The notes under the pieces: model-generated
Told to the model about the DNA's origin: nothing
Seen by the model: only the letters and a program-made list of their open reading frames with translations
Databases searched by the model: none
In this document: positions 54,966-64,000 of the stretch, in pieces
Position numbering within the stretch: the stretch's first letter is position 1
Layout: each line of letters begins with the position of its first letter
Program-made: the position numbers and the translations under genes
From: Halomicrobium sp. LC1Hm
Lineage (GTDB): Archaea; Halobacteriota; Halobacteria; Halobacteriales; Haloarculaceae
Direction: 5' to 3'
Assembly (NCBI RefSeq): GCF_009617995.1
Contig: NZ_CP044129.1
Location: 1,922,001 to 1,986,000 of the forward strand
Length of the DNA: 64,000 bases

Positions 54966-54987
54966 ACGTGCAGTGGCCGCGTGGGCC

Positions 54988-56139
54988 TTATGAGCCTTTC
55001 CGACGGACGCCGAGTGCGAGCGTCGCGACGAGCGCCAGGGCCGTGCCGACGAGACCGAAGCCAGGGCCGCTCCCGTCGGTCGTCCCGGTGCCACGCTCCG
55101 TGACGACATCGGGCGTCGCGCTCTCGGTAACGGTGTCGGGAGTGACGCTCTCGGTGACGGTGTCGGGGGTGGCGCTCTCTGTCGGCTCGGTCGTCGTTAC
55201 CGTCTCTGGCGTCTCGCTTGCGGTCGCCGTCTCGAAGGCTGCCGGATGGAACGCCTCGGCCATCGCCTCCAGCGCGAGGACGACGCGGGGAGCCGGCTGG
55301 CTCACGTAGTTGGCGTCGACCGAGAGCACCTGTTCTCGCTGGACGGCGGTCGTCTCGTTGTACGGCGCACCGGTCGGCTGGGAAGCGTCAGACGGGTAGA
55401 CGAGCCACTGGGGGTCGCTGTCCGCGACGACCTCGGCGTTGATCGGCTGGTAGCCCGAGAGACCTGCGTCCGCGGCGACGTTCTGGCCGCCCGCGGTCTC
55501 GATCAGGTCGTGGATGTGCGTCTCGTTGCCCGTGGTGTACTGGTAGAAGTAGTAGAGGACGCGCGGCCGGTCGCGATCCGAGACCACCTCTCGGACGGCC
55601 TCGACGCGTTCGTCCATCTCCGCGACGGTGTCGGTCGCGCCCTCGCAGTTGCCGGTGAGCCGACCGACGGTCTCGGTGTTGTTCGCGATGTCGTCCAGAT
55701 CGGTCGCCAGCGGGAAGTGATACACCGTCAGCCCCGTGTTCCGGAGCTGCTGGACGGTGTCGCTGCGAGTCGCGTTGGCCGCCAGCACGAGGTCCGGGTT
55801 CGCCCCGACGACGGCCTCCACGTCGGTCGTCCCGTCGTCGTTGGTCACGTCTGTTCGGTTCCCGGTGTCGTTCAGGTACGCCGTGTTGGCGTTCTGGGGC
55901 AGACCGACGACCTGGTCGCGCGCGCCGATCTCCCACATCGTCTGGGCGTCACTGGGCTGGAGCGCGACGACGCGGTCGGGCACTTCGTCTACGCGCACCT
56001 CCGTGCCTGTCGCGTCGGTCGTCGAGTGAGGGAACTCACAGCCGTCGCTCTGTACGTCGCTCGTGGCCGCCGTCACCGGGACGGCGACGCCAGCGATCAC
56101 GAGCACTGCCGCGAGCGCCATCGCACTGAGTCGTCTCAT
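54988..56139 (-). CDS. btuF: cobalamin-type ABC transporter substrate-binding protein with PGF-CTERM anchor
   Basis: 383 residues. Signal peptide (about 1-25), periplasmic-binding fold of the BtuF/FhuD type ([50 protein letters not shown]), a Thr/Glu/Pro-rich linker with TPDTVTES repeats (about 325-350) and [20 protein letters not shown] with a basic end, the PGF-CTERM sorting signal processed by archaeosortase A to lipid-anchor the protein. Divergent from btuCD, confirming a corrinoid (or possibly heme/siderophore) uptake locus. Confidence 0.9.
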   Translation of the reverse strand: MRRLSAMALAAVLVIAGVAVPVTAATSDVQSDGCEFPHSTTDATGTEVRVDEVPDRVVALQPSDAQTMWEIGARDQVVGLPQNANTAYLNDTGNRTDVTNDDGTTDVEAVVGANPDLVLAANATRSDTVQQLRNTGLTVYHFPLATDLDDIANNTETVGRLTGNCEGATDTVAEMDERVEAVREVVSDRDRPRVLYYFYQYTTGNETHIHDLIETAGGQNVAADAGLSGYQPINAEVVADSDPQWLVYPSDASQPTGAPYNETTAVQREQVLSVDANYVSQPAPRVVLALEAMAEAFHPAAFETATASETPETVTTTEPTESATPDTVTESVTPDTVTESATPDVVTERGTGTTDGSGPGFGLVGTALALVATLALGVRRKGS

Positions 56140-56199
56140 CGTGTTGTCGGTCCGGGCGAACACAATAAGTTCTTGTCTATCCCAACTGTGGTTGGTATC

Positions 56200-57288
56200 G
56201 TGTCGTCCCGTCACTGGCTCGTCCTCTCGCTGCTGTCCGCGATCTTGCTGGCGACGGTACTGACGAGTGCGACGATCGGGCCGGTCTCGATCGACCTGCC
56301 GACGGTCGCGAAGGCGGCGACCAACGCCGTCGGCGTCCCGGTCGGCCTCGCCCTGGAGAGCGAGCACACCGGACTGTTCGGCGTCGAGTTCTCGCTGCCC
56401 GTCCCGTCGGCCGAGTACCGTTACCCCTTCGCCTTCGACGTGCCAGAGACAAGCGAGACGATCGTGCGCCAGATCCGCCTGCCACGGATCGTCCTCGGTG
56501 CCGTCGTCGGCTTCGCGCTGGCGGCTGCCGGCACCGTCATGCAGGGGTTCTTCCGGAACCCGCTGGCGGACCCGTCGATCATCGGCGTCTCGTCCGGCGC
56601 GGCCGTCGGCGCGGTCGCCGCGATCGTCTTCGCCGTCGCCCTCCCGCTTCCCGTGATGGCGTTTGCCGGCGCGTTGCTGGCCGCCTTCGGCGTCTACGCG
56701 ATCGCGACCCAGAACGGCGAGACGCCGGTCGCGACGCTCCTGCTGGCCGGCGTCGCCGTCCAGACGTTCCTCGGTGCAGTCATATCCTACATGCTCGTCC
56801 AGTCGGGCGAGAGCCTCCGCGAGGCGGTCTTCTGGCTGATGGGGCACCTCCACAACAGCACCTGGGCGGAGGTCGAGGCGACGCTGCCCGTGGCCGTCCT
56901 CGCCGTCGGCGTCCTCTACGCCTACGCCCACGACCTGAACGTCCTGCTGATGGGCGAGGCCGACGCCCACGCGCTGGGGATCGAAGTCGAGCGGACCAAG
57001 CGGATCTTGCTCGCGCTGGCGAGTGTCGTCACCGCGGCCGCCGTCGCGGTCACGGGCGTCATCGGCTTCGTCGGGCTCGTCGTGCCCCACGTGATGCGCC
57101 TGCTGGTCGGCCCCGACCACCGGATTCTCCTGCCGACCAGCGCGCTCGCTGGCGCGTCGTTTCTCGTCGCCGCCGACACGCTCGCACGCAGCGGCGCGGT
57201 TGAAGTGCCGGTCGGGATCGTCACCGCCGCAATCGGCGCGCCCTTCTTCCTGTACTTGCTCCGGCGACGGGAGGTCCACACCGTATGA
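56200..57288 (+). CDS. btuC: cobalamin-type ABC transporter permease
   Basis: 362 residues, FecCD/BtuC family with about 9-10 transmembrane helices. [40 protein letters not shown] and [20 protein letters not shown] are the family signatures (last is the ATPase-coupling helix). No ATG exists near the start; GTG at 56200 or 56188 is used. A stretch of about 50 residues between helices 1 and 2 ([20 protein letters not shown]) is long for the family. Overlaps btuD by 4 nt. Confidence 0.9.
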   Translation: MSSRHWLVLSLLSAILLATVLTSATIGPVSIDLPTVAKAATNAVGVPVGLALESEHTGLFGVEFSLPVPSAEYRYPFAFDVPETSETIVRQIRLPRIVLGAVVGFALAAAGTVMQGFFRNPLADPSIIGVSSGAAVGAVAAIVFAVALPLPVMAFAGALLAAFGVYAIATQNGETPVATLLLAGVAVQTFLGAVISYMLVQSGESLREAVFWLMGHLHNSTWAEVEATLPVAVLAVGVLYAYAHDLNVLLMGEADAHALGIEVERTKRILLALASVVTAAAVAVTGVIGFVGLVVPHVMRLLVGPDHRILLPTSALAGASFLVAADTLARSGAVEVPVGIVTAAIGAPFFLYLLRRREVHTV

Positions 57289-58532
57289 TCGAAGTCGAAT
57301 CCGTCGACGTGTCGCTGGGGGGCACGGAGATATTGCGTGACGTGTCACTGCGAGTTCCGGCCGGCGAGTTCGTCGGACTCGTCGGTCCCAACGGCGCAGG
57401 CAAGACGACGCTGTTGCGCACGGTCAACGGCGCGATCGACCCCGACGCGGGGCGGGTCCTCGTCGACGGGGATCGGATGGGTGACCTCTCCTCGCGGGCC
57501 GGGAGCCGCCGCGTCGCGACGGTCCCCCAGGACACCGGAACGCGGTTCGCGTTCAGCGTCGCAGACGTCGTCGCGATGGGCAGGACCCCACATCGCTCGC
57601 GTTTCGGTTCCGACGACGACGGCGACGATGCCGTCGAGCGGGCGCTCGAACGCACGTCGACCACGTCGTTGCGCGACCGGCGGATCAGCACGCTCAGCGG
57701 GGGCGAGCGCCAGCGCGTCTTCGTCGCCCGCGCGATCGCTCAGGAGGCTCCGGCGCTCGTCCTCGACGAGCCGACGGCCAGTCTCGACGTGAACCACGCG
57801 ACACGGACGCTCTCGCTCGTGCGCGAACTCGTGGCCGACGGCCGGGCCGTGCTGGGAGCGATCCACGATCTGGAGGCCGCCGCACGCTTTTGCGACCGCC
57901 TGGTCATGCTCGCGGACGGCGAGGTCGTCGCGTCGGGCGAGCCGGCCGACGTGCTCACGGCAGACGCACTGGCGACGAGTTTCGACATGGAGAGTGTCGT
58001 CACGCGAAACCCGGTCACCGGAACGCCGACGGTGACACCGCTGTCGGACACCGGCGAGGAGGAGCGGTCCGTCCACGTGCTGGGTGGCGGGCACGTCGGT
58101 GCGGCAGTCGTCGCGCGCCTCCACGCTGCCGGCTTCGCTGTCACCGCGGGCCCGGTACCGGCGGGAGACGAACTGCTCGGCGTGAGCGAGCGACTGGACG
58201 TGCCGACCGAGACCGTCCCGCCGATGTCGGCGCTGGACGGGTCGGCGCTCGCAGCGGCGGGCGAGCGGATCGACGACGCCGACGTGACGGTGCTCGCCGA
58301 CCTCACGCTGACGCCTGACGGGGGACTGCTCGACCTCGCCGCGGAGGCGGGACGGACCGTCGTCGTCGAGGAGCGATCCCTCGACGAGCGCGACCGCGCT
58401 GGCAGGGACCAGCGGCGTCGCTACGAGCGGCTTCGCGAGCGAGCCACCACGAGCGGGCTCGACGACGTGGCGGCGACCGTGCGGTCCGTCGAGGCAGACG
58501 CCGGCCGACACGTTAGCCGTCGAGGGATATAG
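57285..58532 (+). CDS. btuD: cobalamin-type ABC transporter ATPase with extra C-terminal domain
   Basis: 415 residues. Walker [10 protein letters not shown] (about 36-44), signature [14 protein letters not shown], Walker [16 protein letters not shown] hydrolysis His [11 protein letters not shown] complete an ABC domain of about 250 residues. A further about 160 residues start with [20 protein letters not shown], a Rossmann-like GGGHVG loop, then repeated acidic segments. The extra domain is typical of haloarchaeal BtuD but its role is unknown. Coupled to btuC. Confidence 0.9.
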   Translation: MIEVESVDVSLGGTEILRDVSLRVPAGEFVGLVGPNGAGKTTLLRTVNGAIDPDAGRVLVDGDRMGDLSSRAGSRRVATVPQDTGTRFAFSVADVVAMGRTPHRSRFGSDDDGDDAVERALERTSTTSLRDRRISTLSGGERQRVFVARAIAQEAPALVLDEPTASLDVNHATRTLSLVRELVADGRAVLGAIHDLEAAARFCDRLVMLADGEVVASGEPADVLTADALATSFDMESVVTRNPVTGTPTVTPLSDTGEEERSVHVLGGGHVGAAVVARLHAAGFAVTAGPVPAGDELLGVSERLDVPTETVPPMSALDGSALAAAGERIDDADVTVLADLTLTPDGGLLDLAAEAGRTVVVEERSLDERDRAGRDQRRRYERLRERATTSGLDDVAATVRSVEADAGRHVSRRGI

Positions 58533-58566
58533 ACTTACATGGGGCGACCTGCAAGCGTCGGACGCT

Positions 58567-59343
58567 ATGGTCAACAAAGCCATCGTGGGGATTCTCGTCC
58601 TCATCGTCCTGACGTCGCTCGGCGTCGGGGTGTTGATCGGGACGCAACTCGGTGGCGGTGACGCGACAGCGGTCCCCGATACCGACGCCAGTGACGGCTC
58701 CGCCACGGGGGGTGGCGGTGACGCCACGACATCGACAGCGACACCCTCCAACGAGACGGTGACGGCCGTCGAATCGACGGAGACGGCGACCGCGACGGCG
58801 ACCGCGACCGCGACGCCGGTACAGACGACGGTCCCCGCCCACGAGTTCGACAGCGAAGCGATCGAGCGAGAGGTACTCGCGACCATCAACGAGAAGCGCG
58901 CGGAACGGGAACTCGAAACGTTCAGGAACGATACCACCACCTGGCAGCGACTCCAGACGATGGTCCGATCGCACAGCCAGGCGATGGCCCAGGAGCGCAG
59001 TGTGACGTTCTCGGCCGGAGGCAACAGTAGCTCCGACCGCTACGAAAACGCGGGCCTGTACGGTCGGTGTCAGTATCAGGACCCCGAGACCGGAGACATC
59101 ATCCAACCGAGCAACAGCTTCCAGGCCGTCGGAAGCACAGTTGCTGGGCAGTCCTATCAGGAAGACGGACAGCGTCGGTTCAACGGGAACGAATCACAGG
59201 TCGCGACGACGCTCGTCAAGAACTGGTTCGACTCGTCGACCTACCGACCGTCGCTGATCAACAGGGGCGTCGAGTTGCTGGCCGTCGGCGTCACTGTCAC
59301 CGACGACGGCACGGTGTACGCGGCGACGGCGATCTGCGAGTAG
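58567..59343 (+). CDS. extracellular CAP/SCP-domain protein
   Basis: 258 residues. An N-terminal signal anchor (AIVGILVLIVLTSLGVGVLI) is followed by a Thr/Ala/Glu linker (about 35-90) and a CAP-like domain: EVLATINEKRAERELETF, VRSHSQAMAQERSVTFS, and NWFDSSTYRPSLINRGVELL with a final VGVTVTDDGTVYAA. CAP domains are secreted and may bind lipids or act as proteases; the specific activity is unknown. Lies 34 nt after btuD on the same strand but probably separate. Confidence 0.78.
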   Translation: MVNKAIVGILVLIVLTSLGVGVLIGTQLGGGDATAVPDTDASDGSATGGGGDATTSTATPSNETVTAVESTETATATATATATPVQTTVPAHEFDSEAIEREVLATINEKRAERELETFRNDTTTWQRLQTMVRSHSQAMAQERSVTFSAGGNSSSDRYENAGLYGRCQYQDPETGDIIQPSNSFQAVGSTVAGQSYQEDGQRRFNGNESQVATTLVKNWFDSSTYRPSLINRGVELLAVGVTVTDDGTVYAATAICE

Positions 59344-59482
59344 TCGGCCGGTCTCGCCCGCGAGCCGCCGTCGATCCCTTTCTGTCCGCCCGTGACGTAT
59401 CCAGGAGTCGCCGCCGAGTCGCGACCCGTGCCACCGACACCGTTATGTGGTACCAATACACATGAATACACGGTAACGACAG

Positions 59483-59749
59483 ATGACTACCCCAGGAGTC
59501 GACTGGATGGAACCCAACGACGGCGACATCCTCGCGACGCTTTCACGGACGGGACCAGAGTACGGGCCGGTGATCGCGTACCAGCTCGACATGGACAACA
59601 CACAGTTCGAGCGGTACTGCGAACGGCTCGCGGCCAACGACGTGCTCGAACGAGTCTCGGAGGAGCCGCTGTATCGATTGACGTCGCGCGGACAGCGGCT
59701 GGTCGATCGGAGTCCCGAGTCTGCCCGGGACCGACTCGCAGTCGAGTGA
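59483..59749 (+). CDS. winged-helix protein related to the phage phiH1 repressor
   Basis: 88 residues. NDGDILATLSRTGPEYGPVI as helix-turn-helix and ERVSEEPLYRLTSRGQRLVD as wing, matching the small haloarchaeal phiH1-repressor-like class; most such copies are chromosomal regulators. ATGTGGTACCAATACACAT just upstream contains a 5-bp inverted repeat (ATGTG/CACAT) and may be its operator. Targets unknown. Confidence 0.75.
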   Translation: MTTPGVDWMEPNDGDILATLSRTGPEYGPVIAYQLDMDNTQFERYCERLAANDVLERVSEEPLYRLTSRGQRLVDRSPESARDRLAVE

Positions 59750-59855
59750 GCCGCCGCTCGTCGCTGTCGCACGGTCGATCTCCGTCCCGAGAGGGCGGAC
59801 GCGGCGCTTCTCGCTGCTCGACGGTGACGGCGGGCGATGCCCGGTCGCCGCCAGA

Positions 59856-60293
59856 TTACGCTTCCTTTCGCTCCCAGAGGACCAGCGCAGTCATCGTCTG
59901 GACGGGCGCGCCCTCGTCGTTCGTGGTTTCGATCGCGACGTGGACGAGGCCGCGGCTCTCGTCCCACGGTTCGGTCTCGACGATCTCCGTCTCGACGGTC
60001 AGAACGTCGCCCGGCTCGACCGGCTTTCGCCAGCGGAGCTCGTCGACGCCGGCCGCACCGAGCGCGCGGGACGACGCGATGTACTCGTCGACGAGCAGCC
60101 GCATCGTCATCGCGGCAGTGTGCCACCCGCTCGCGACGAGCCCCCCGAACATCGACTCTCGGGCCGCGTCGGCGTCGGTGTGAAACGGCTGTGGATCGTA
60201 CTGCTCGGCGAACGAGACGATCTCGTCTTCGGTGACCTCGTAGCGACCGAACGACTCCGTGTGTCCGACCGTCAGCTCCTCGAAGTACTCCAT
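59856..60293 (-). CDS. MaoC-family (R)-hydratase
   Basis: 145 residues, single hot-dog domain. FGRYEVTEDEIVSFAEQYDP, DPQPFHTDADAARESMFGGL (catalytic Asp-His hydratase motif) and VASGWHTAAMTMRLLVDEYI. Hydrates enoyl-CoA; used in fatty-acid, polyhydroxyalkanoate or methylaspartate metabolism. Separate from neighbours, downstream of coxB on the same strand. Confidence 0.87.
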   Translation of the reverse strand: MEYFEELTVGHTESFGRYEVTEDEIVSFAEQYDPQPFHTDADAARESMFGGLVASGWHTAAMTMRLLVDEYIASSRALGAAGVDELRWRKPVEPGDVLTVETEIVETEPWDESRGLVHVAIETTNDEGAPVQTMTALVLWERKEA

Positions 60294-60383
60294 ACCCAGA
60301 GGAGAGACCGCCGGGAGAAAAAGCCACCTCGTCGGCGGTCCCCACTCAGATGAGAAACGTCGTCGGGAAGAGAGTTGACGGTG

Positions 60384-61133
60384 TCAGGAAGACTGCTGGT
60401 CCTCGACCCAGTTCTGGTACTCGTCCTGCGGGAGGACGCGCACTTCACCGAGCATCTGTGAGTGACCCGAGCCACAGTATTCGGCACAGTACAGCTGGTA
60501 GGTGCCGGTCTCGGTGACGCGTGTCTGGATCGTGTTGTGCTGTCCGGGCATGGCGTCCTGTTTCAGCGCGAGCCCCGGAACGTGGAAGGCGTGGAGCCAG
60601 TCCGTCGAGGTGACGGAGAGTCGGACCGTCCGGTTGGCCGGCAACACCAAGGTGCCGCCGTTGCTCAGCCTGTTGTCGGCGCTGTACTCCTGGGACGTGT
60701 TGGCGGCGGTGCCGTTGTAGTTGAACGTCCAGGCGTACTTCTGGGCCACCACTTCGACTTCGAGTGGTTCCTCGCTGGTGTCGAGTTGCTGTGTCGACTG
60801 GGCGGTGACCATCGGCTCGGCCATGACCTGATACGAGGCGACGCCGACGAACAGGAGGATGATCGCGGTCGCGACCGTCCAGGTGATTTCGAGGCGTCGG
60901 TTCTCCATCGTCGGAAGCGGCTCGTCGTTCTTGCTGAACCGCCACACGGTGTAGATCAGGATGCCCTCGACCAGCACCGTGATCGGGATCGCGACGTACA
61001 GGAGGTTCATGTTGAGCCCCCAGATGAGTTCCGACGTCTCCGAGGCAGACGTCTGGGCGACGGCCGGCTGTGTCAGGGCGGCGAACACGATCGCCCCGAA
61101 CAGCGCGACGAGCCCGACTCGATGTCTCTTCAT
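60384..61133 (-). CDS. coxB: cytochrome c oxidase subunit II
   Basis: 249 residues. Signal-like start, two transmembrane helices (about 43-65, 85-108) and a cupredoxin domain with the complete CuA site: H181 (DWLHAFHVP), C216, E218, C220, H224 and M227 (CAEYCGSGHSQM). Receives electrons, probably from halocyanin rather than cytochrome c. Divergent from the heme O synthase fusion, which makes its cofactor. Subunit I is not in the window. Confidence 0.93.
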   Translation of the reverse strand: MKRHRVGLVALFGAIVFAALTQPAVAQTSASETSELIWGLNMNLLYVAIPITVLVEGILIYTVWRFSKNDEPLPTMENRRLEITWTVATAIILLFVGVASYQVMAEPMVTAQSTQQLDTSEEPLEVEVVAQKYAWTFNYNGTAANTSQEYSADNRLSNGGTLVLPANRTVRLSVTSTDWLHAFHVPGLALKQDAMPGQHNTIQTRVTETGTYQLYCAEYCGSGHSQMLGEVRVLPQDEYQNWVEDQQSS

Positions 61134-61319
61134 GCGTATTCGCCGCTTAGTATTTCGGAGGTAAATAGCTGCTGTCTTGAGCCAGTGGCCCACCGCTGGG
61201 GTCGTCGTTCGAGGCGACCGATCCCGCCGAGCGTGCGCCGGCATCGGGTCAGCGACCGCGGGCGAATCAGGGGGTCTAAGTGCAGGCACCCATAGGTTCA
61301 ACCAAGGAGACAACGAACG

Positions 61320-62738
61320 ATGAACGGCCGCCGCCCACGGTTCACGACGATGCTCGCCGCGAGTGCGGTTGGCGTCTACCTGCTGGTCGTCGCTGGCGCG
61401 ACGACTTCGATCGCCGACGCCGTCCACGCCTGTTCGACGTGGCCGACGTGTGAAGGGCCGATTCTCGGAGACGTGGGGCTCGCGATCGCCTGGACCCACA
61501 GGCTGCTCGCGGCCGCGGTCGGTGCGCTGGTCGTCGGTGCGGCCGTCGTCGGCGTCCGAACCGGTGCCAGACGGCGGGTCCTGGGGACGCTGGCGGTCGC
61601 ACTCGCCCTCTATCCCGTCCAGATCGCGCTCGGTGCGTTCGTCGCACTCAACGGCGCTGGCGCTCCGTTCCCGGGTGCCCACCTCGCGACGGGCATGGCG
61701 ATCTTCGCCGCCCTCGTGGGCGCGCTGGCGTGGCAACTGGAAGCCGAGACGGGGACCGACGACGAGACGCCCGTGACCGAGACGATCGAGGTGCCCGAGA
61801 TCGACGACGAGCCCGAGGGGCCGCCGATCGGCGCGCTCTCGACCCGCGAGCGCATCACTGCGACCGCGTTCGCGTACTTCCGACTGATGAAGCCCCGGCT
61901 GATGTGGCTGCTCTGTCTCGTCGCGGCGGCCGGGATGGCGCTGGCGGCCGCACACGTCGCCACCGGCCCGGCGAACCCGAGTCTCGCCACGTCGACGATC
62001 CTGCTGACCCTCGGTGGCGGCGTGCTCGCGATCGGGGCCTCGGGGACGTTCAACCACGTCCTCGAACGCGACATCGACAAGCGGATGGACCGAACGTCCG
62101 ACCGACCGATCGCGACCCACCAGCTCCCGGTCCGGAACGCGCTGGCCTTCGGGATCGCGCTGGCCGTGGCCTCCCTCGCGCTGTTCTGGCAGGTCAACGC
62201 GATCGTGGCCGCGCTCGGACTGGCGGCGATCCTGTTTTACAGCGTCGTCTACACGCTCGTCCTCAAGCCCAACACCGTCCAGAACACCGTCATCGGCGGG
62301 TTCGCGGGGTCGCTGCCCGCGCTGATCGGCTGGGTCGCCGTCACCGGGAGCTTCGACCTGCCCGGACTCGCACTGGCGGGTATCATCTTCCTGTGGACGC
62401 CCGCCCACTTCTACAACCTCGCGCTGGCGTACAAGGAAGACTACGCCAAGGGCGGCTTCCCGATGATGCCGGTCGTCCGCGGCGAGACGGAGACGCGAAA
62501 ACACATCGTCTACTACCTCGGCGCGACGCTGATCGCGGCCGGCGTCATGGTCTCGATCACGTCCCTCGGCGCGCTGTACACCGTGACGACGGCGCTGCTC
62601 GGTGCCGTCTTCCTGTGGGCGGTCGTTCGGCTCCACCGCGAACGGACCGAGCAGGCGGCCTTCCGGGCGTTCCACGCCTCGAACGCCTACCTCGGGGCGC
62701 TGCTGATCGCGATCGTCGTGGACGCACTCGCAGTATGA
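61320..62738 (+). CDS. ctaB: CtaA-like domain fused to protoheme IX farnesyltransferase (heme O synthase)
   Basis: 472 residues. The first about 140 residues are a four-helix half CtaA-like domain (TTMLAASAVGVYLLVVAGAT, CSTWPTCEGPILG, WTHRLLAAAVGALVVGA, HLATGMAIFAALVGAL), then an acidic linker and a UbiA-type prenyltransferase: NHVLERDIDKRMDRTSDRPI (first DxxxD), FLWTPAHFYNLALAYKEDYA (second). It adds farnesyl to heme B for heme O/A-type oxidases; the half CtaA cannot alone be assumed to oxidise heme O to A. Coupled (ATGA) with the next gene. Confidence 0.92.
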   Translation: MNGRRPRFTTMLAASAVGVYLLVVAGATTSIADAVHACSTWPTCEGPILGDVGLAIAWTHRLLAAAVGALVVGAAVVGVRTGARRRVLGTLAVALALYPVQIALGAFVALNGAGAPFPGAHLATGMAIFAALVGALAWQLEAETGTDDETPVTETIEVPEIDDEPEGPPIGALSTRERITATAFAYFRLMKPRLMWLLCLVAAAGMALAAAHVATGPANPSLATSTILLTLGGGVLAIGASGTFNHVLERDIDKRMDRTSDRPIATHQLPVRNALAFGIALAVASLALFWQVNAIVAALGLAAILFYSVVYTLVLKPNTVQNTVIGGFAGSLPALIGWVAVTGSFDLPGLALAGIIFLWTPAHFYNLALAYKEDYAKGGFPMMPVVRGETETRKHIVYYLGATLIAAGVMVSITSLGALYTVTTALLGAVFLWAVVRLHRERTEQAAFRAFHASNAYLGALLIAIVVDALAV

Positions 62739-63409
62739 GCACCACCACGTACTCGATCGACCGGTTCGACCTCGACCGGGGCACGCTCCTGTGGGGATTG
62801 CTGGTCCTGAACACGGAACTGCTGTTGATCCTGGGCTACGTCTTCCTCGGCGACAGTCAGGTCACCGGTGTCGAGCCACTCGTGATCCCGTTCGTCTGGA
62901 TCAACGTCTCGCTGTGGGTCTTCGCGCGTGCGGAGATCCCGCGAACGTCGGACCGCCAGCGGGTGATCGGGCTCGTCGTCGCGGTGGCGTACTTCGGAGT
63001 CCTCACCTACTTCGGCGGGCTCTGGGGCGCGGGTGTCCCGGAGTTTCCGACGCAGTTCCGGGTCGCGTGGTTCTCGCTCCCACCGGGCTGGGCACCGGCC
63101 GTGCTGCTCAGCAGTGATCTCCTCCGCGTGAGCGTCATCCCCTACCAGCTGGTGGGCTATCTCGCGCTCGCGTACCTGGTGTACGCGACAGTGCTGGACG
63201 CCGCCGGTTCGGCGATTACGGGCGTGCTGGGGCTGCTCTCGTGTGTCTCCTGCTCGTGGCCGATCCTCGCGTCGGTCTTCTCGACGGTACTGGGCGGCTC
63301 CGCAGCGCTGGCCGGCGAACTGTACGATCAGTCCTACCTGCTCTCGACGGTCGTCTTCCTCGTGACGATCGCGCTGCTGTACTACCGACCGGGCTGGCAG
63401 CGCGGCTAG
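62735..63409 (+). CDS. multi-pass membrane protein of the cox region, haloarchaeal, function unknown
   Basis: 224 residues with about six or seven transmembrane helices; DRGTLLWGLLVLNTELLLIL at the start and LGLLSCVSCSWPILASVFST late in the chain. The CxxC in a helix could bind copper or another metal. The 4-nt overlap with ctaB and the oxidase context suggest a role in oxidase assembly; I do not know a characterised member. Confidence 0.72.
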   Translation: MSTTTYSIDRFDLDRGTLLWGLLVLNTELLLILGYVFLGDSQVTGVEPLVIPFVWINVSLWVFARAEIPRTSDRQRVIGLVVAVAYFGVLTYFGGLWGAGVPEFPTQFRVAWFSLPPGWAPAVLLSSDLLRVSVIPYQLVGYLALAYLVYATVLDAAGSAITGVLGLLSCVSCSWPILASVFSTVLGGSAALAGELYDQSYLLSTVVFLVTIALLYYRPGWQRG

Positions 63410-64000
63410 AACGGGAACTCTACGTCGACCGGTCGCGGGCGAATGGCGACCGTCGTGAGCCATCCCTGAACGCGTGCGAGCAGGTTACAGAGGTGCAATG
63501 AGAGGATGCCGAGCACTGCGCCTCCGGCGGAGACGGCGAGGGCCCCTCGCAGCGTCGTCACCTGCCAGGAGGTGATGGTAAAGGGCAGCGTGATCACGGC
63601 CGCACCGTCCCAGAACTGGACGACGTAGGACAGCGAGAAATTCACGGGCCCGGTCAGGTAGAAGCCAAGCGAGGTCGTGTCGTAGTACAGCGGTGCCAAC
63701 AGGAGACTCGCGACGAGGACGAAAAGCACCGTCAACACGACGAACGTCACGACGCCGACGACGAACTTCGCAGCAAGGTAGGCGATGCCGACCCACGTCC
63801 CGAGATCGGTGATCGGCTGCCTGACGTAATCGCGCCAGTCGTCGGTCTCGGTGTCTCGATCCAGCGGGATCGAGCGGTCCAGCAGCCGGCAGGCCAGCCA
63901 GCGTTCGAAGACCAGGAGCCGATCGGAGACGACGAGGACGCCGATCAGGACCGGGAGGCCGACGACGACCGAGAGCAGCGTGACCCCGAGCGGAACGCCG
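63406..64000 (-). CDS. membrane protein with putative sensor domain (PF13796-like), 5' truncated
   Basis: The gene enters from the right edge; the last about 197 residues are visible. They give four transmembrane helices with VTLLSVVVGLPVLIGVLVV, FERWLACRLLDRSIPLD, WRDYVRQPITDLGTWVGIAY and AKFVVGVVTFVVLTVLFVLV. This pattern matches the 'putative sensor' domain that precedes histidine kinases in actinobacteria and also occurs alone in haloarchaea. Its stop shares CTAG with the preceding gene. Confidence 0.7.
   Translation of the reverse strand, partial: GVPLGVTLLSVVVGLPVLIGVLVVSDRLLVFERWLACRLLDRSIPLDRDTETDDWRDYVRQPITDLGTWVGIAYLAAKFVVGVVTFVVLTVLFVLVASLLLAPLYYDTTSLGFYLTGPVNFSLSYVVQFWDGAAVITLPFTITSWQVTTLRGALAVSAGGAVLGILSLHLCNLLARVQGWLTTVAIRPRPVDVEFPF

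Noticed and set aside
60384-62675. 763-residue minus-strand open frame
   Set aside because: Only its last 249 residues are coxB; the rest is antisense to the ctaB fusion, a high-G+C shadow.

Overview
The window is haloarchaeal chromosome: very high G+C, acidic proteins, short CTTATT/TTTATA-type TATA boxes about 25-30 nt upstream of start codons (leaderless transcripts), a Tat-exported halolysin, an AglB oligosaccharyltransferase, a PGF-CTERM protein, and archaeal information-processing proteins (FEN1, SRP19, Gar1, GatE, MptE). Form III RuBisCO, ribose-1,5-bisphosphate isomerase and carbohydrate-binding modules on a protease would fit the Haloarcula/Halomicrobium side of the class, but that placement is inference. 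I found no transposase, integrase, CRISPR array, rRNA or tRNA.

Layout. 0-9 kb: a truncated AGE-family epimerase, arginase, a small regulator, a halolysin with PKD and two chitin-binding-like modules, an NDH-2-like flavoprotein, and a minus-strand nucleoside catabolic operon (phosphohexomutase-fold mutase, cytidine deaminase, uridine phosphorylase). 9-15 kb: UPF0212 protein, an XRE-CBS regulator with a clear candidate operator, and a minus-strand TraB-like / site-2-protease-like / purM run. 15-27 kb: an N-glycosylation island (aglB, one GT2, three GT4, a Wzx-type flippase and two sulfatase/alkaline-phosphatase-fold proteins). 27-37 kb: UPF0173 hydrolase, a 3-hydroxyisobutyrate-dehydrogenase-like enzyme, R15P isomerase, a PfkB kinase, RuBisCO, and an SDR/F420-type flavin oxidoreductase pair; this stretch holds most copies of two palindromic repeat families. 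37-49 kb: pterin genes (mptE, folP), trmJ, a RecA-like/DICT sensor, gatE, fumC, fen1. 49-58.5 kb: small zinc-ribbon and membrane proteins, an ornithine-cyclodeaminase homologue, an SRP19-gar1-presenilin run, and a divergent btuF / btuCD cobalamin uptake locus. 58.5-64 kb: a CAP-domain protein, a phiH1-like HTH, a MaoC dehydratase, cytochrome oxidase subunit II, a CtaA-like/CtaB fusion and a truncated sensor-domain protein.

How the genes connect. The best metabolic story is nucleoside ribose disposal: cytidine deaminase and uridine phosphorylase make ribose 1-phosphate, which can go to ribose 5-phosphate through the adjacent mutase or, 23 kb away, through PfkB kinase -> R15P isomerase -> RuBisCO to 3-phosphoglycerate. 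The glycosylation island supplies charging, flipping and transfer of a surface glycan. The most unusual DNA is a set of about 80-90 bp palindromic elements: family 1 sits on or beside stop codons, sometimes supplying the TGA, and family 2 occurs as two direct copies bracketing the R15P isomerase gene, one of them splitting a small membrane-protein gene.
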